Source: Notolepis coatsorum
Taxonomy: Eukaryota > Chordata > Actinopteri > Aulopiformes > Paralepididae
NCBI GenBank assembly: GCA_963971535.1
Contig: OZ020589.1
Coordinates: 74,374,311 to 74,438,310 of the forward strand
Reading direction: 5' to 3'
DNA: 64,000 nt
The position numbers and the translations under genes were made by a program. Below, piece after piece: positions 35,757 through 48,284 of the stretch. Numbering within the stretch: position 1 is the first letter of the stretch; every line of letters starts with the position of its first letter. Under the pieces are notes generated by a model. That model worked only from the letters and a program-made list of their open reading frames with translations. It ran no database searches and was not told the origin of the DNA.

Positions 35757-36436
35757 TGTCGCAATTATGCCACAACAATGTGGAACGCCCTACCCAAAGC
35801 TGTAAAGGAATGTGAATCACTACCCACCTTCAAAAACACTCTCAAAGAACACCTACGGGAGACTGCAATTCAAAACTGGCCCCTACAAATGTCCTAACCC
35901 AGTTGTACAATAAAGACCAAGCATGGCTTTGTCAGTATTCCAATGTACCCAACCCCCCCCCCCCCACCTCCAATGTACAGCCCCACCCAACCCCACCCCA
36001 CCTACCCAACCTCCTCCAATGTACAGTTTCTATGTCAAATGTATGTCAGTATTCAAATGTACAGTGTGTATCCCCCCTACCCAACCCCCCCCCCCCCCCA
36101 CCTCCAATGTACAGCCCCACCCCACCTACCCAACCTCCTCCAATGCACAGTTTCTATGTCAAATGTATATACACTCTTTTTCTGGATTTTTTTAGTATCA
36201 CAAACAGTACTGTATTTGAAAATCTGGTATGTCATAAATGTATAGATGTAGCAGTACTGTCTATCTGTATGTCGTGTGTGTCATATGATGAATTGAAATT
36301 GGGGGACCCTGATTGAAACAAGACGAAAGTCTTTCTCAGGTCTGCATCCTCTTAACAATTGTATGTATTGAGCTGTACTGTACTGTACCCATTCTGCAAT
36401 CTGTTAATAAACGTTTCAATCAATCAATCAATCAAT
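35757..36436 (+). mobile_element. LINE-X copy A, 5'-truncated
   Basis: It starts in the last 45 codons of a reverse transcriptase (NYATTMWNALPKAVKECESLPTFKNTLKEHL, stop near 35897). A C-rich 3' UTR follows with a duplicated block (about 35930-36170, two copies of the CCAATGTACAG...TTTCTATGTCAAATGTAT segment) and a (CAAT)n end. The same order occurs in copy B at 50475-51677. Confidence 0.85.
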
Positions 36437-38222
36437 CTACAGAGAAAAATGAGATAGAAAAAAAGCCAATGCGATTTTGTGTTTTTCCTCAATATCTCTG
36501 CAATGCCTGCGAGTTACCAGTAACTGTATTTGTCATACCATGACAATTCACGACAACTTTTAAAACGGATCAATTTATATGTATAAATCGCATTCAGGAA
36601 ATTGGGCGTCAGTGAAGGCATGCTCTCCGTGGAGGAATGGCAGGAGGGGACAGTGGAGGCGCAGAGCAAACGGCTGTTCACCAACCAACACATTTACACA
36701 TTCCTGCATCACACTTTGTTTTGTTTTATCCACAGAAGATTTGCAAACCTTTTGTTCCAGAGACAAAAGCCACAGAGTGGGCAATCAAGAGACACTGGCT
36801 AAGTTGATTTGACACCCTCGCTCCGCCTCGGTGCATCAGTCTACTCTCTCCCCTGAGCTCTGAGCTTTATCCGGTCGCGTCGCTGTTATTCTTCATCGGG
36901 TCGCAACGGTCTGACTTCCTGTGATAACGGTCTAATCTACACTGCTTCCACCTGTCGTCACGGAGGAGAATTGCAGCCATTTTGTAAAAATTAATAAGTA
37001 CAAAATACGTGCCAATCCGTGAACCGTGAACAGCGCGTGAAGAGGGTCAAAAAAAACAGGAGACTCCCGGGAAAAACGGTAGGGTTGTCCAATACTGAAC
37101 AACCCTGATTATGTAATATATTCAACTGCCAAATATATGAAGTAAACTAAACTAAACCAAACCAGAAAAGATAAATAAGAACATGAAATATACGATATAC
37201 AGTGAAAACACAAGATAGCATATCACATTCAAATGTATAGTTGATCATAATAAGGCAACTTAAGCAAATGTTTTTTGAACAGCATACAGTGCAGTGCAGA
37301 TTATCAAGTCAGATCAGGTAAGTAGAGTATGTACAGAAACAAGTGTTCATATGACTAATCTGACCAGTTTGCAGGCTACTATACTGAGTTAAATAGAATA
37401 GGGTGTAATTCTCATTCATCCCACGGACAATAAACACACTTAGTTCCAACACACACTTCTAACACTAACACCCTTCCTCCACATCCACGTTCATTCAAGC
37501 TGGTGTACTTTCCATTATTAATGAGGTGTCTTCTGCATCCTGCGGTACCGAGAGTTTATACAGACCTAGGTAATAGCTACTCTCATACTATCATATAACT
37601 ACTCTCATACTTTCACCCCTTGTGAAATGTTTTACAGGCTGCTCAACAGGAAGAATGCAGTCGCCTCTCATAGACGAGGCTCTTGTTCACATGCATAATG
37701 TTATTTATGGATGCTGCCATCTTGGCCGTGTGTCTTTTGAAAGATATTGTATCTCAGTGGGACTTCCTGGTAAACATACAGTAGCTAGTTTAAACAAAAT
37801 AAGTAACATACTGCAGGCTGAATTTCCCATCAAGCATGATAATGTGTTGAACTTGAACTTGAGTCCTATTTTAAGAGGAATCTTTTTGTACCTCCCTGTT
37901 GGCTGATGTGAGAATGCAACAGTACCGTTTCCCTAGTGTGTTTTTATGTTCACTCGATTCATCTCTCTCCCCCCCTCTCTCTGTCTCTTTTTCCCCCTCC
38001 CTCTCTCTTTCTTCCTCTCTCATGCTCGCTCTCTCTCATGCTCTCTCTAACATGTGAGTCAACAAGCTTTTCCTTTTTTAGACCCCCCACCCCCTCTTTT
38101 TTTTTTTTTACCACCCTGGTTTTCGGTGCAGGGGAGGAGGTGCTTATCGCAGAGCTGATAGGACAGCAGCAACAAGGCAAGAGGGCAGGATTTCCCATCT
38201 GAGAACAGAGATTAGCTACAGC
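36437..38222. other. Unassigned stretch, CT-rich near the right end
   Basis: I find no supported gene or named repeat. A CT-rich low-complexity run covers 37963-38049. The small open frames (for example 37622-37906) have no recognisable motif and no codon pattern that sets them apart. Confidence 0.35.
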
Positions 38223-39147
38223 CAGGGCCGCCGCAAGGGGCGTGCGAGAGGTGCGGTCGCACAGGGCCTCGTGCACCTAGGGCCTCGCGAGAAGAAGAAA
38301 AAAGAAAAAAAATATAATCTTTTATTTTTTTATTATTATATATAAAAATAAAAATAAATAGAATGTTAACAATCACTTTCCATCACAGACCAAATATATA
38401 TTATTTGTTTTCCATTTAATTATAAAATTAATCATATTCGATGTGTAGCCTATTTGGTATAATCATGACTCATAATCATGACTCAAACTCATAATGAAAA
38501 CAACACTTGGGCTCTGCGGCACTGCAGTTATACCCTACTCCATTTTCGCGCCTTCAGTAGTGGCGTGAAAAGTATAGACCATTAATGGACCATCCATAGG
38601 GGTGAATTTCTTTTATTGTAATTAACTAGCCTATATTCTTACTATGCTTGTTGTGTAGGCGTATAGCCTTACATAAACCAATTGTTATAAATTGAAATAA
38701 GCTAATAAATTGCCTAAATAAATACAGGCTTCTGTTGTCCATGTGAGATTTCAATAAGTTATTTTCATTCACCCTTCGCTCACTCTAGAATGGTAATGTC
38801 GCTGTGAGATGAAGAGAGGAGCAACAGCTCTCAACATTCATGGACAAAGATAGCCTTTTGCCAAATGGAGGAAAACATCTCTGCAGAACTTCACCAGGCA
38901 AAGCGACTTATTGAAAGGACAAAAGTGGAGCTGTCGTCAACACCACCCATGAAAATACGGGTTTATCAGTCACAACAGGTGACTCCACGTGCCGACGTCC
39001 CCTCTGCATAATATGTGGCGACGAGCTAGCAAACAATGAAGCCTTCAAAACTGCTCAACGCAGGGATTTGAGGACACTGAAACAGGGCTCCCATTGATTC
39101 TGCATTATGGTGAGTTTTTCATGCAATCTGTTCTGTTCCCGCCGTGG

Positions 39148-39149
39148 TC

Positions 39150-39212
<63 letters not shown>
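39148..39212. repeat. (CT)n microsatellite
   Basis: About 65 bp of CT dinucleotide, separated from a second tract (39245-39363) by a 30-bp GTTCTGTTGTGC segment. Confidence 0.95.
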
Positions 39213-39215
<3 letters not shown>

Positions 39216-39241
39216 CTGTTGTGCTGCACCCGCTGTGGTGT

Positions 39242-39363
<122 letters not shown>

Positions 39364-39641
39364 GCCGTATTAACGGTATCATTCACCAGTAGTGCAGAAT
39401 TTCTCAGTTATCCGCTTGATATAATTAATACAAATGTCCAATCTAACGGCATTCGTTCCCTCAAAAAACTGTGCAATACTCTAATACAGCCATTGGCAAT
39501 TGAGCTGTTGGGTGGGGGCGCTGCTGAGCGGTCCCCAGACCGGACCTGAAAACACCGCTGGCTCTGCGGCTCTGCAGCTCTGCAGCTGCATGCTCTCGCA
39601 AAATCCAGCACCAAGCTCCCGCTGACAACATCGTTGTCATC

Positions 39642-39840
<199 letters not shown>

Positions 39841-40357
39841 TGGAATGTAGGGTCTTCTTCTTCTTTCTATAGTTTAATGTATAGGGTCGCCGTGCCCAGT
39901 TGACTACTGCTCTCATGGTGGCTGTTACCGTGGTGAATGAATGGTGCATGTCAGAAATGTAGTCATATTATTATAGGCTATGTTTTCGTTGTCCTTGTGG
40001 TTTGTCATTATCTGATATATATATATTTTGTTGCTATACCCTTTGTAGAAACGAAATCTTAAATATTACACCTTTTCTTTGGTTACTTTTCTTTCAAGCG
40101 TTGTTTTAAATTGTAATCATACTAACTGAGCGACCTTTTACGCACAAGCGTCAGATTACACCCCCGATATAATGTCGAGCTTTATTGGGTTATTGGGTGC
40201 TTGCATTGGTGTATAACGCTAAACATTTAGTAACGTGCATTTTCAATGATGTAGCCTATATTAGCCGTTATTTTTTTGTTATTGTTTGTCGCATTAAAAT
40301 TCATTAGCACCTGCTATAAACAATCCAGCCCCCCCAGAGCTCCCCCAATGCCAATTC

Positions 40358-40885
40358 TGTTAGGGTTTGAAACCGACCTCAAACGCACGGCACAGACAGG
40401 TAGTTCAGAGTTAGCCAAATACTAGGGCGTATTTATTTTCAGAGTCAAAAAAGAGCAAGTAACAATCCTGAAACAAAGGGAGACTGCCTTCAGCAGAGTT
40501 ATCTGCGGCTCTGCAGATCCTCTTGGTGTTCGAGGTGGGGAAACGGTCTTGACGCTGAAGCGGCTCTGCAGATACTCCCAGCTTCAACTCGAGGTGGAAG
40601 AGAGAGAGAGAGAGAGAGAGGTAAATAACAGTCCACATCACACAGAGGCAGTGCGGTTTCGACATAGATTGAAGGGAAGTCCCAGTATAAAAAGCCTCTG
40701 GGGCGCTAATCAAAAACTATGACAGGTGCGCGCTGGAATTGATACTTGCTCCAAAAGCGTGTGGCGGGGAATGCACCAATCAACACAGCACCTTAAAGGA
40801 GCGGAGCGTGTGGCGGGGAATGCATCAATCAACACAGTACCTTAAAGGAGCGGAGCGTGTGGCGGGGACTGAACCAATCCTCACA
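40358..40885 (-). repeat. Downstream LTR of chromovirus 2
   Basis: Its 528 bp match the two outer ends of 42682-44995. It holds a short (GA)n run near 40595-40620 and a duplicated word GTGTGGCGGGGA near its end. Confidence 0.88.
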
Positions 40886-40889
40886 GTAC

Positions 40890-41569
40890 CCCCCCCTCCA
40901 CGGGAGCCACCCGGCGACCCAACCGACCTCGGCTAGCCCGGATGGGACCGAAGGAAGCCGGTGATCAGGGGCACCGGAGAGGGGGACAGAGACAGAGGCC
41001 CGGAGGGGGAGGCTGGAGACGGGGACCCGGTGAGGGGGGCTGGAGACAGGGACAGGGAACCGGCGAGGGGGGCCGGAGACGGAGGCAGGGGCCCGGTGAG
41101 GGGGCTGGAGACGGGGACAAAAGGGGAACCCCGGGGCGAAGGACTGGACGGCGCCTGAAGACACTGGGCATGACAGGAGGGGCTCCACCCCCTGATGGTG
41201 CCGGAGGACCAGGCGATGTGGGGCTCATGCAGCGCAAGCCAGGGCCGACCCAGGACTACCGGGACAAGAGGGGATCTGGTAATGAAAAACTGGAGTCTCT
41301 CAACGTGGTTACCAGCCACGGTGAGGAGGACAGGTGCGTTGAGTGATGTCAGCCAGGCGGCGATGATCCAGCGCGAAGACCTCCAAGGGCCTCTCGAGGT
41401 CCTCAAGTGGAATGTTGGCCTGGGTGGCAAACTCAACGTCCAGGAAACTCCCATCAGCACCAGAGTCAATGAGTGCACCCACCGTCGCCTGCTGGTCCGC
41501 CCAGGCTAGGGTGACGCTTGTCAGACGGTTAGGTGGTGCACCGGTGGGGGAACAGGAAAAACGGCTCAC
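40890..41569 (-). pseudogene. Chromovirus 2 protease-like part and proline-rich segment
   Basis: On the minus strand the motif ALIDSGADGSFLD (near 41480) identifies a retropepsin-type aspartic protease. Towards 40960 it runs into a degenerate tandem repeat with a period near 30 bp (GGGGCTGGAGACGGGGAC type) that translates as proline/serine-rich sequence. Part of a fossil. Confidence 0.75.
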
Positions 41570-41647
41570 CAGGATCTCCCGGGGTCCCGGCGAGCCTGGT
41601 CTTCTTGGCCGGGTAGGGCAATTGGAGACACGGTGTCCATCCCGGCC

Positions 41648-42667
41648 TCAGTAGAGGCAAAGGCCGGACCTGAGCCTGGACTCCCGTTCGGCCGGGTTAA
41701 GGCGGGTGCGTCCCAGCTGCATGGGTTCCTCCTCGGTCACAGCCCGGGAGAGAAAAAACCCACCAGTCACGGAGGGAGCAGGACGGTCAGCAGAACGGTC
41801 CCGAGGACGGGGGGTCTGGGGAACGTCTGGGGGTCCTAGTCGTGCTCGCTCACGCCTTCTCTCCCGGAGGCGTCCGTCGATGCGGATAGCGAGGCTGATC
41901 AGGCCCTCGAGAGAATCGGGCTCCTCTTGGGTCGCGAGCTGGTCCCTTACTGCGTCGTTGAGCCCCCTCAGGAAGGTGAGACGAAGCGCTTGATCGTTCC
42001 AACCGCTCTCCGTTGCGGCCAGTCTGAACTCCAGCGCGTAGTCTCTGACACTGCCACTGTCCTGCCGGAAGGTGCCCAACCGAGCTCCTGGGTCCTGGCC
42101 ACGAGCTGGGTGGTGGAAAACCCTACGGAGCTCTGCCACGAAGTCTGGGTAGGAGAAACAAAAATCGGCCCTCATAGCCCAGGAAGCAGTGACCCACTGT
42201 GCTGCTCGGCCCGTGAGCAGGTTAGTCATGTAGGCTACTCAGGCTCCCTCTGACGAAAAACGGCTGGGTTGATGAAGGAAGACCAACTCACACTGCATGA
42301 TGAATGTGGCACAATCCTCGAAGTTACCCTCGAACAGACGTGGTTCGGAGAGACGGGGCTCCCGAGGTGCGAGGTCTGCCGTGGGTGGTGAGCTGGCTGA
42401 GACTCCTGGGACAGGTGGGGTTAAAAGCAGAGTGTTTAATGCTGTACTGAGAGCCTGTAGCTGGTGCAGAACAACATCCTGCTGATACCCCTGGGTAGTC
42501 TGCTGGGTGGCCAGAGTGTCAATGGCATCCAGAATAAGCTGGACCTCAGCCCGGAGGTCCTGTAAAGCAGCCGCAGCCGCACCCAACTGTTGGGTGTGGT
42601 CGTTGACCAACTCGATCTGGACCGCCAACGCTGCCCTGACCCTGTCTGTGTCGGCTGAGGTCGTCAT
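41648..42667 (-). pseudogene. Chromovirus 2 gag part
   Basis: On the minus strand the reading begins MTTSADTDRVRAALAV at 42667, 14 nt inside the LTR. It has an alanine/leucine-rich helical N-terminal region, then a retrotransposon gag core (RAAQWVTASWAM, FRQDSGSVRDYALEFRLAA, FLRGLNDAVRDQLA) and the remains of a zinc knuckle near 41640. It is clearly homologous in layout to the gag of chromovirus 1. Part of a fossil. Confidence 0.82.
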
Positions 42668-42669
42668 GG

Positions 42670-42679
42670 TCGGGTCGTA
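42670..42679 (-). promoter_or_regulatory. Predicted self-priming primer-binding site, chromovirus 2
   Basis: ACGACCCGAC (minus strand) lies two nucleotides inside the LTR. It is complementary to GTCGGGTCGT in that LTR (minus strand, 44773-44764), about 25 nt downstream of a TATA-like TTTTTATAC. Spacing and length are the same as in chromovirus 1. Confidence 0.6.
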
Positions 42680-43187
42680 ATGTTAGGGTTTGAAACCGAC
42701 CTCAAACGCACGGCACAGACAGGTAGTTCAGAGTTAGCCAAATACTAGGGCGTATTTATTTTCAGAGTCAAAAAGGACCAAGTAACAATCCTGAAACAAA
42801 GGGAGACTGCCTTCAGCAGAGTTATCTGTGGCTCTGCAGATCCTCTTGGTGTTCGAGGTGGGGAAACGGTCTTGACGCTGAAGCGGCTCTGCAGATACTC
42901 CCAGCTTCAACTCGAGGTGGAAGAGAGAGAGAGAGAGAGAGGTAAATAACAGTCCACATCACACAGAGTCCAGAACAAACAAAACGATACCTTCAGTGTT
43001 CACCACAACACACAATTTAGCTGAGGGTCAGTGCAAAACAAAAACGATAAACTTCTGTGTCTCTTCTAAACACACACCCCAGCTGAGTCCAGTGCAAGCA
43101 AATGATAATCTTCAGTGTCTCCTTTAATACACAACTTAGCTGAGTCAAGTGTAAGCAAAAATAGAACTCTTCAGTGTTCTTCAAAAC

Positions 43188-44565
43188 CAGTGATGCCACT
43201 AACGCGTTACTAAGTAACGCGTTATTGTAATCTGATTACTTTTCCCCGAAAATAGTAATCTAACGCGTTAATCTTTACAAGCCAGTAATCTGATTGCAGT
43301 TACTTGTCCAAGTGGCTGTGCGTTACTATTTCGTTACTATCTCATCATAATGCAGGCGGAATGCAGTATTTTCTTTCGTTTTCGACAGTCAAATATACGT
43401 TTGGAAAGCTTTTCCTTGTATTGGGGAGTGACGTCACAGCACGCAACCTCGCGTGTTGAGCCATGCTGGTGGGCGCGGCTGTTATTGTTATTATCAGGCT
43501 GACCTGCAAGCTAGCAGGGAGACGCTCGCGCTCGTAACGCTTTCTTGGACTGGAAGTTCACTAGTCTACTTAACGTTTGTGTAAGCTAAGCCGGGTGAAA
43601 AAAACATTCACTTTGCGGAGGAAACAAAATACTGTCTACCGCATATGGAATATACAGCACAGCACGACCATCGACTTCTACAGGACTCGGAGCTGCACCA
43701 GCCAAACAGTATGTTCCACCTTTGAGTTAAACATCTTTTGCATTGCACTATTCATGAACATGGAACATGGAACACCATACTGCAGTATGTAGGTTGTCAG
43801 TAGCACACTGACAACACTGCAGTATATATATATTCCCTCCCCGCCGTATGTATATTTCCCTCCCACCCACCCACCCCCTCCTAATGTACAGTCCCCTCCC
43901 CATCATATGTATATACGCTGTCAGGATCTAGGGGTAACAGTACTGTATATTTGAATACCGCTTATGTCACAAATGTATCAGTACTAAATACCTATATGTC
44001 CCTATGCCATAAATGTCATGTATGTTGTGTATGTCATAAATGTATATATGAATTGAAAATGGGGGACCCTGATGGAAACAAGACAAACGTCTTTCTCAGG
44101 TCTGCATCCCCTTAACAATTGTATGTATTGAGCCGTACTGTATTGTACCCATTCTGCAATTTGTTAAATAAAGTTTTCATTCATTCATTCACACAATAAT
44201 AAATAATAATAACGTAGAACCATATCTGAATGGGCCAGGCCTCAAAGGTAGGCTACATATCAGCCTACATGTGGTGTTATTGACCATTTATCTTTTGTGA
44301 AATCTATAGATCTATAGATAGCAAGATAGGCCTACCTGCCCTATTAGTACATTTTACTCAAACTGAGTACATTTTACTAAATTTTTTTTGTCATTCTTAT
44401 GTTGTGGCAGCAGCAGGGAGGACGACTTCGTAACCTAGTTACTTTCAAAGTAACTAAGTTACTCTGATAATCAAGTAATCAGTAAAGTAACTAAGATTAC
44501 TTTTTAAAGGAGTAATCAGTAATCAGTAATCAGATTACTTTTACAAGTAATCTGTGGCATCACTG
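43188..44565. mobile_element. Non-autonomous hAT element in the chromovirus 2 LTR
   Basis: Inverted ends CAGTGATGCCACTAACG and CTGTGGCATCACTG are flanked by a perfect 8-bp duplication TTCAAAAC (43180-43187 and 44566-44573). Near the ends TAACGCGTTA and AGTAATCAG words repeat. No transposase is seen. The interior includes a LINE-X tail (about 43730-44195). Confidence 0.93.
43730..44195 (+). mobile_element. LINE-X 3' UTR fragment inside the hAT
   Basis: CCTAATGTACAGTCCCCTCC, TATGAATTGAAAATGGGGGACC, TCTGCATCCCCTTAACAATTG and a CATTCATTCATTC end follow the LINE-X 3' UTR order. The left boundary is approximate. This is the innermost layer of the stack hAT remnant, chromovirus, hAT, LINE. Confidence 0.75.
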
Positions 44566-45016
44566 TTCAAAACACACAAAACAGAATCGTCCAAAAAAGG
44601 GTTTGGTTCAAACTCACCAAAGCGCAAGAGTAAAGCGGGTAAACGAGGCGCAGCTCAAAACGGGGGACAAGGTCTTCACCAGCGGCAATCCACAGATGTC
44701 CTGGAGGGAGAGTAGACGAGGCACAGCAACGGGGAACAACAGGCAGAAACAGAAGTATTCAAAACGACCCGACATCGATTGAAGGGAAGTCCCAGTATAA
44801 AAAGCCTCTGGGGCGCTAATCAAAAACTATGACAGGTGCGCGCTGGAATTGATACTTGCTCCAAAAGCGTGTGGCGGGGAATGCACCAATCAACACAGCA
44901 CCTTAAAGGAGCGGAGCGTGTGGCGGGGAATGCATCAATCAACACAGTACCTTAAAGGAGCGGAGCGTGTGGCGGGGACTGAACCAATCCTCACAAATTC
45001 TCTGGCGCCGCCACTG

Positions 45017-46344
45017 TATGTGTGTGTGAGTTTTACAAAGTTTAAACAATGGGAAAGCATTAAACCGATCATCTGTCTAAACCTCCTAACTCTATTCACC
45101 CTCAAATCTGTGTTCGTTTTTTTCATCTGCTGAAAAGTTGGGTTTTTGGAGTTATGAGGTTTTGTCCCGCCAGCAGCGATATGTTAGATTTCCATGTCAA
45201 ATTGTCATCTATTACCCAAAAATTCAAATATCAATTCCATCTACAGTAAAACCTTTTCATCCTTTTTTTCTATTAGCAAAAACCATACAAAATGTAAAGA
45301 TAACTTATTTCATCCAACAATGTTTTAAGTTTGGTAATTTAATTTACAATGCTTTCTTCGAAACGAACCTGTTCCCCCCCACGGGGTCGGTACCGACCCC
45401 TTTTGACATTATTATCATATATTAATATTTTTATGAGTGATGCAATAAATTAGCGTTTTTAAAATCAAACGTTTTCAAGCATTAATATGACTACTATGTT
45501 ACAAATGCATGTAGAATGTAAAACGTTAGGTTGGCAATAGTTTAGCAATAGGTTAAAAGTGTACTTATATCGTTTTAAGTTTTCTATTTGCAATCGTTTT
45601 TTGACCCGGAACCGGAAATGGAAATGTTGAACCATGGAATTGGAATCTTTTTGCGGCCATTTTGTAGAGGGGATTCGTTTCTCCAATCTACACTTCCTGT
45701 GGTCCACTATGGTGGTTCAAAGTTCAGCATTCTGAATGAATCATATCAATAATTGTTATGATTCGCGATAATAAGCTACAAAAGGTAACGTTTTTGACAA
45801 ATATTGAAACGCAGTCAGTTTCTCCACACTATTGTGAAACCGGCGACCAGACAGCCTGTACAGACTTAGAAGCAATGCAGAGTAGCCCACAAGCTAACAT
45901 CACCACGATCCAGGCCTTTTGAGACCAGTTACGCTACGCGTACTTCTGCTCAGAAAAGTGGTAGGACGGCGTGGTACCGCGTGGCATGACCACTGCACCC
46001 CTGGTCACACTTGTGAGGCGCCAGACATACACGTGGAGGGGGGTGGGGGGAAGGGCTGGGGGGTAGGTTGGGGAGGACCGCATACCTAATCTTCCATTCG
46101 GCTCCAGATTTATGACCTTGGTACTCCTCTCTCCTCAGCATGGAATTTGTTTTGGCTAAGATGAGGGGGGGGGGGGGGGGGGGGCAGCAGGCAGGCAGGC
46201 ACTCACAGTAGAAAAATTAAATGCTTCCCATAGCAAAAAATTCCCCAATTTGACTTTAAACACGATTTATCACGGCCTGGATTTCCTGCGCAATACCCAG
46301 CATGACTGCGAATCTCCGGTGTTCATCTGCCTGGTATGCAGCGA
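45017..46344. other. Unassigned stretch; 18-bp palindrome and poly-G run
   Basis: No gene is supported. A perfect palindrome GGGGTCGGTACCGACCCC lies at 45382-45399. A poly-G run of about 20 bases lies near 46166-46184. Confidence 0.4.
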
Positions 46345-47712
46345 GTCTCTGTCGTATCTTAAATCAATACATTAGGTTAATCACAGTACAATGAGGTTGT
46401 TATCTGGAAGGAGGGAAAGATCATAAGTGATAGAATGGTCTCCTCATCTGACTTCCAATATAGCCAGCAAGGAATAAACGTGCAGTCAAGACCACAGAGT
46501 TCTTAATTCAAATTCAGATGATTTATTGCCGCAGGGCCCAAAAGGTGGATAAGCAGGTTACTTACATACAGGGATTATTCATCATTTTTCATAAGACATG
46601 ATTGTACAACAAGGTTGATGAGGTTACATAATCATATAGCCCATTCACGGTGGCTCTTCACATCAAGACAAGTTTGCACATAAAAGTAGTCATGTTTATC
46701 AATGGAATAGACTATCTTACTCTTGCCACCACATGATTAAACCTGGTCTAAGATAGGCATTTTACTCTATATATCACAAACAGTGATTATTCTATACAGT
46801 TTACTCACGTCGCGGCAAATAGCAGTACAGTCTGTGGCAAGGTGGAGACCAGAAGACCCCCTGGGGTGGGTGGGAATATCTGTCTGGCTTCTCTCTCACC
46901 AATACATTCTTTTATACTCTGATTTCCACCAATAGTAGCCCATTCTAATAATACTACTAATTAGATCCTAGCAAGTTTACAACCAGAGTGAAATAGCTTT
47001 ATTACTTAACCAGATTGACATTCCTAAATGGTATTCAAATACCATTTACTCTAATACCTTTTAAATTGATATGGTTTAGTTTCCTACAGACTTAAGGCAT
47101 TATTTGAACTGTGTGTTTTGTCTCTAATCTATTATTGTATGGATTCAAACAGTTTTACACATTGGTCTTGTTTCACAGAGGCATATCAGCTTCATTTAGC
47201 CTCTTGTTCTGTGGTTCAACCGTCACACCCTAGAAGGTGTTTCTTGTTCTATAGATTAGCAGTTTCTTGCGTGGGGGGGTTTGGAATGGCTGTGTCCTAA
47301 ATACAGTTGAGTAAACAGACTTAGCCTGAGGGGGTTTGCCTGAAGGCTCCCCAGGAATGTCACACAATACTGACGCCTGCTACTGTTTGTTCCAACTAAT
47401 TTATACATACATGGATTTGTTATGAAATACCAGTCAAGGATACCATATCTCTTAAGCAGTTAAATGTGGCAGACCTCAAACCTGGCTAATGCCAGAGCCA
47501 AGGATTGGTGTCCCTCCAAAATCTTTTTTAGACAAATCCAGCCCCAGATGAGGATTGCTCCCAAACCGATCAGCATGAAAGCGAAAATCCAGATATCCTC
47601 AGCATCCTCAATTTCCATACGGCATTTCAATTCCCCAAGAGTCAATAGAAAAGCCAGATTGAAATGTCCCAAGCGGGCAGAGCGGATCAGCCGCATTCTG
47701 CTTCCTTGAAGA
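46345..47712 (-). mobile_element. Possible 3' end of an old retrovirus-like element
   Basis: On the minus strand a reading (about 47705-47460) has one strong membrane helix (WIFAFMLIGLGAILIWGWI) followed by a short basic tail, as at the end of an envelope protein. Downstream lie TATAAAAG (46916-46909) and, about 390 bp on, AATAAA (46527-46522), in the order expected of an LTR. I could not fix TG/CA ends or a target duplication. Neighbouring LINE coding sequence stops near 47715. Fossil of unknown family; the reading could be chance. Confidence 0.3.
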
Positions 47713-47714
47713 AA

Positions 47715-48284
47715 ATATGTGATCAACAGCAGAAACATATTGTTGTAGGCGGCTGAGTGGCGCAGTGGGCAAGGCGCTCGCCACTAATGCAGGAGATACT
47801 GGTATCGAGCCCAGCTCTCGCCGTTGCTACCAGCTTGGCCGGTCGTCATACTAACACAATTGGCAGTGTTAGAGGGTGGGAAAGCCGGTGGGTGGGGATT
47901 GGACATTGTGGACAGCGACTCCTACAGGTCGTTGGGTGACGCCTGTACAGCAGAAACAGGAAGTATCGGGGGCAGCGTGAGCCTCCCACGCGTTACTCCT
48001 CGCCACTGAGAGTTCGAGCTGTCTGGTGAAAAGATGCGACAGCCTGCCTCCTCGTGTACCGGAGGGGACACGTGATGCAAGGCTTCTATCCTCACTACAG
48101 CCGACCAGTGGGAGGCATAGTCTAGCAACGTTCAAGACAGGGGAGGTAAGAATTGGAATCACGAAATTGGGATGGGAGAAAAATAGAAAATAAGGAGAAA
48201 AAGTGGATACAAAAAAAATAAACATATTGTTGTCTATTATCTAAATAGCTGCTTAACCAGTTTAGGACTACTCCTCGCACACTG
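47715..48284 (-). mobile_element. Decayed LINE-D reverse transcriptase, central part (interrupted by SINE)
   Basis: On the minus strand, 48284-48233 reads VRGVVLNWLSSYLDNRQQYVS, the part of a LINE reverse transcriptase that follows the FDTIDHNIL motif found at 52090. The outer hAT (48293-52052) separates the two with its target duplication. The reading runs a few codons past SINE copy 2 and is lost near 47715. Confidence 0.7.
47747..48219 (+). mobile_element. tRNA-headed SINE, copy 2
   Basis: The head GGCGGCTGAGTGGCGCAGTG with A-box TGGCGCAGTGG and B-box-like GGTATCGAGCCC is tRNA-like. The body matches copies 1 and 3 (CCAGCTTGGCCGGTCGTC, GCGACTCCTACAGG, GGGATGGGAGAAAA near the 3' end). The 14-bp target AAACATATTGTTGT is perfectly duplicated (47733-47746 and 48220-48233). 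It inserted into the decayed LINE-D. Confidence 0.92.

Larger units (their letters stand above)
40358..44995 (-). mobile_element. Ty3/gypsy chromovirus 2, fossil
   Basis: Direct repeats starting TGTTAGGG and ending CCTCACA (40358-40885 and 42682-44995) bound the element; the 5-bp target AATTC is perfectly duplicated (40353-40357 and 44996-45000). The right repeat is enlarged by a hAT insertion (43188-44565), and the two LTRs are of unequal length. Between them, read on the minus strand, only gag and protease-like parts are recognisable. The element is clearly broken in several ways. Shared LTR stretches are almost identical, so it is not old. Gag and primer-site layout resemble chromovirus 1. 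Confidence 0.92.
42682..44995 (-). repeat. Upstream LTR of chromovirus 2, with hAT insertion
   Basis: The left and right portions match the 40358-40885 LTR; the centre has extra LTR sequence and a 1378-bp hAT element. On the minus strand it carries a TATA-like box near 44803-44795. Confidence 0.85.

Noticed and set aside
37622-37906. 94-codon plus-strand frame as a small host gene
   Set aside because: No recognisable domain, no splice or promoter context that I can support.
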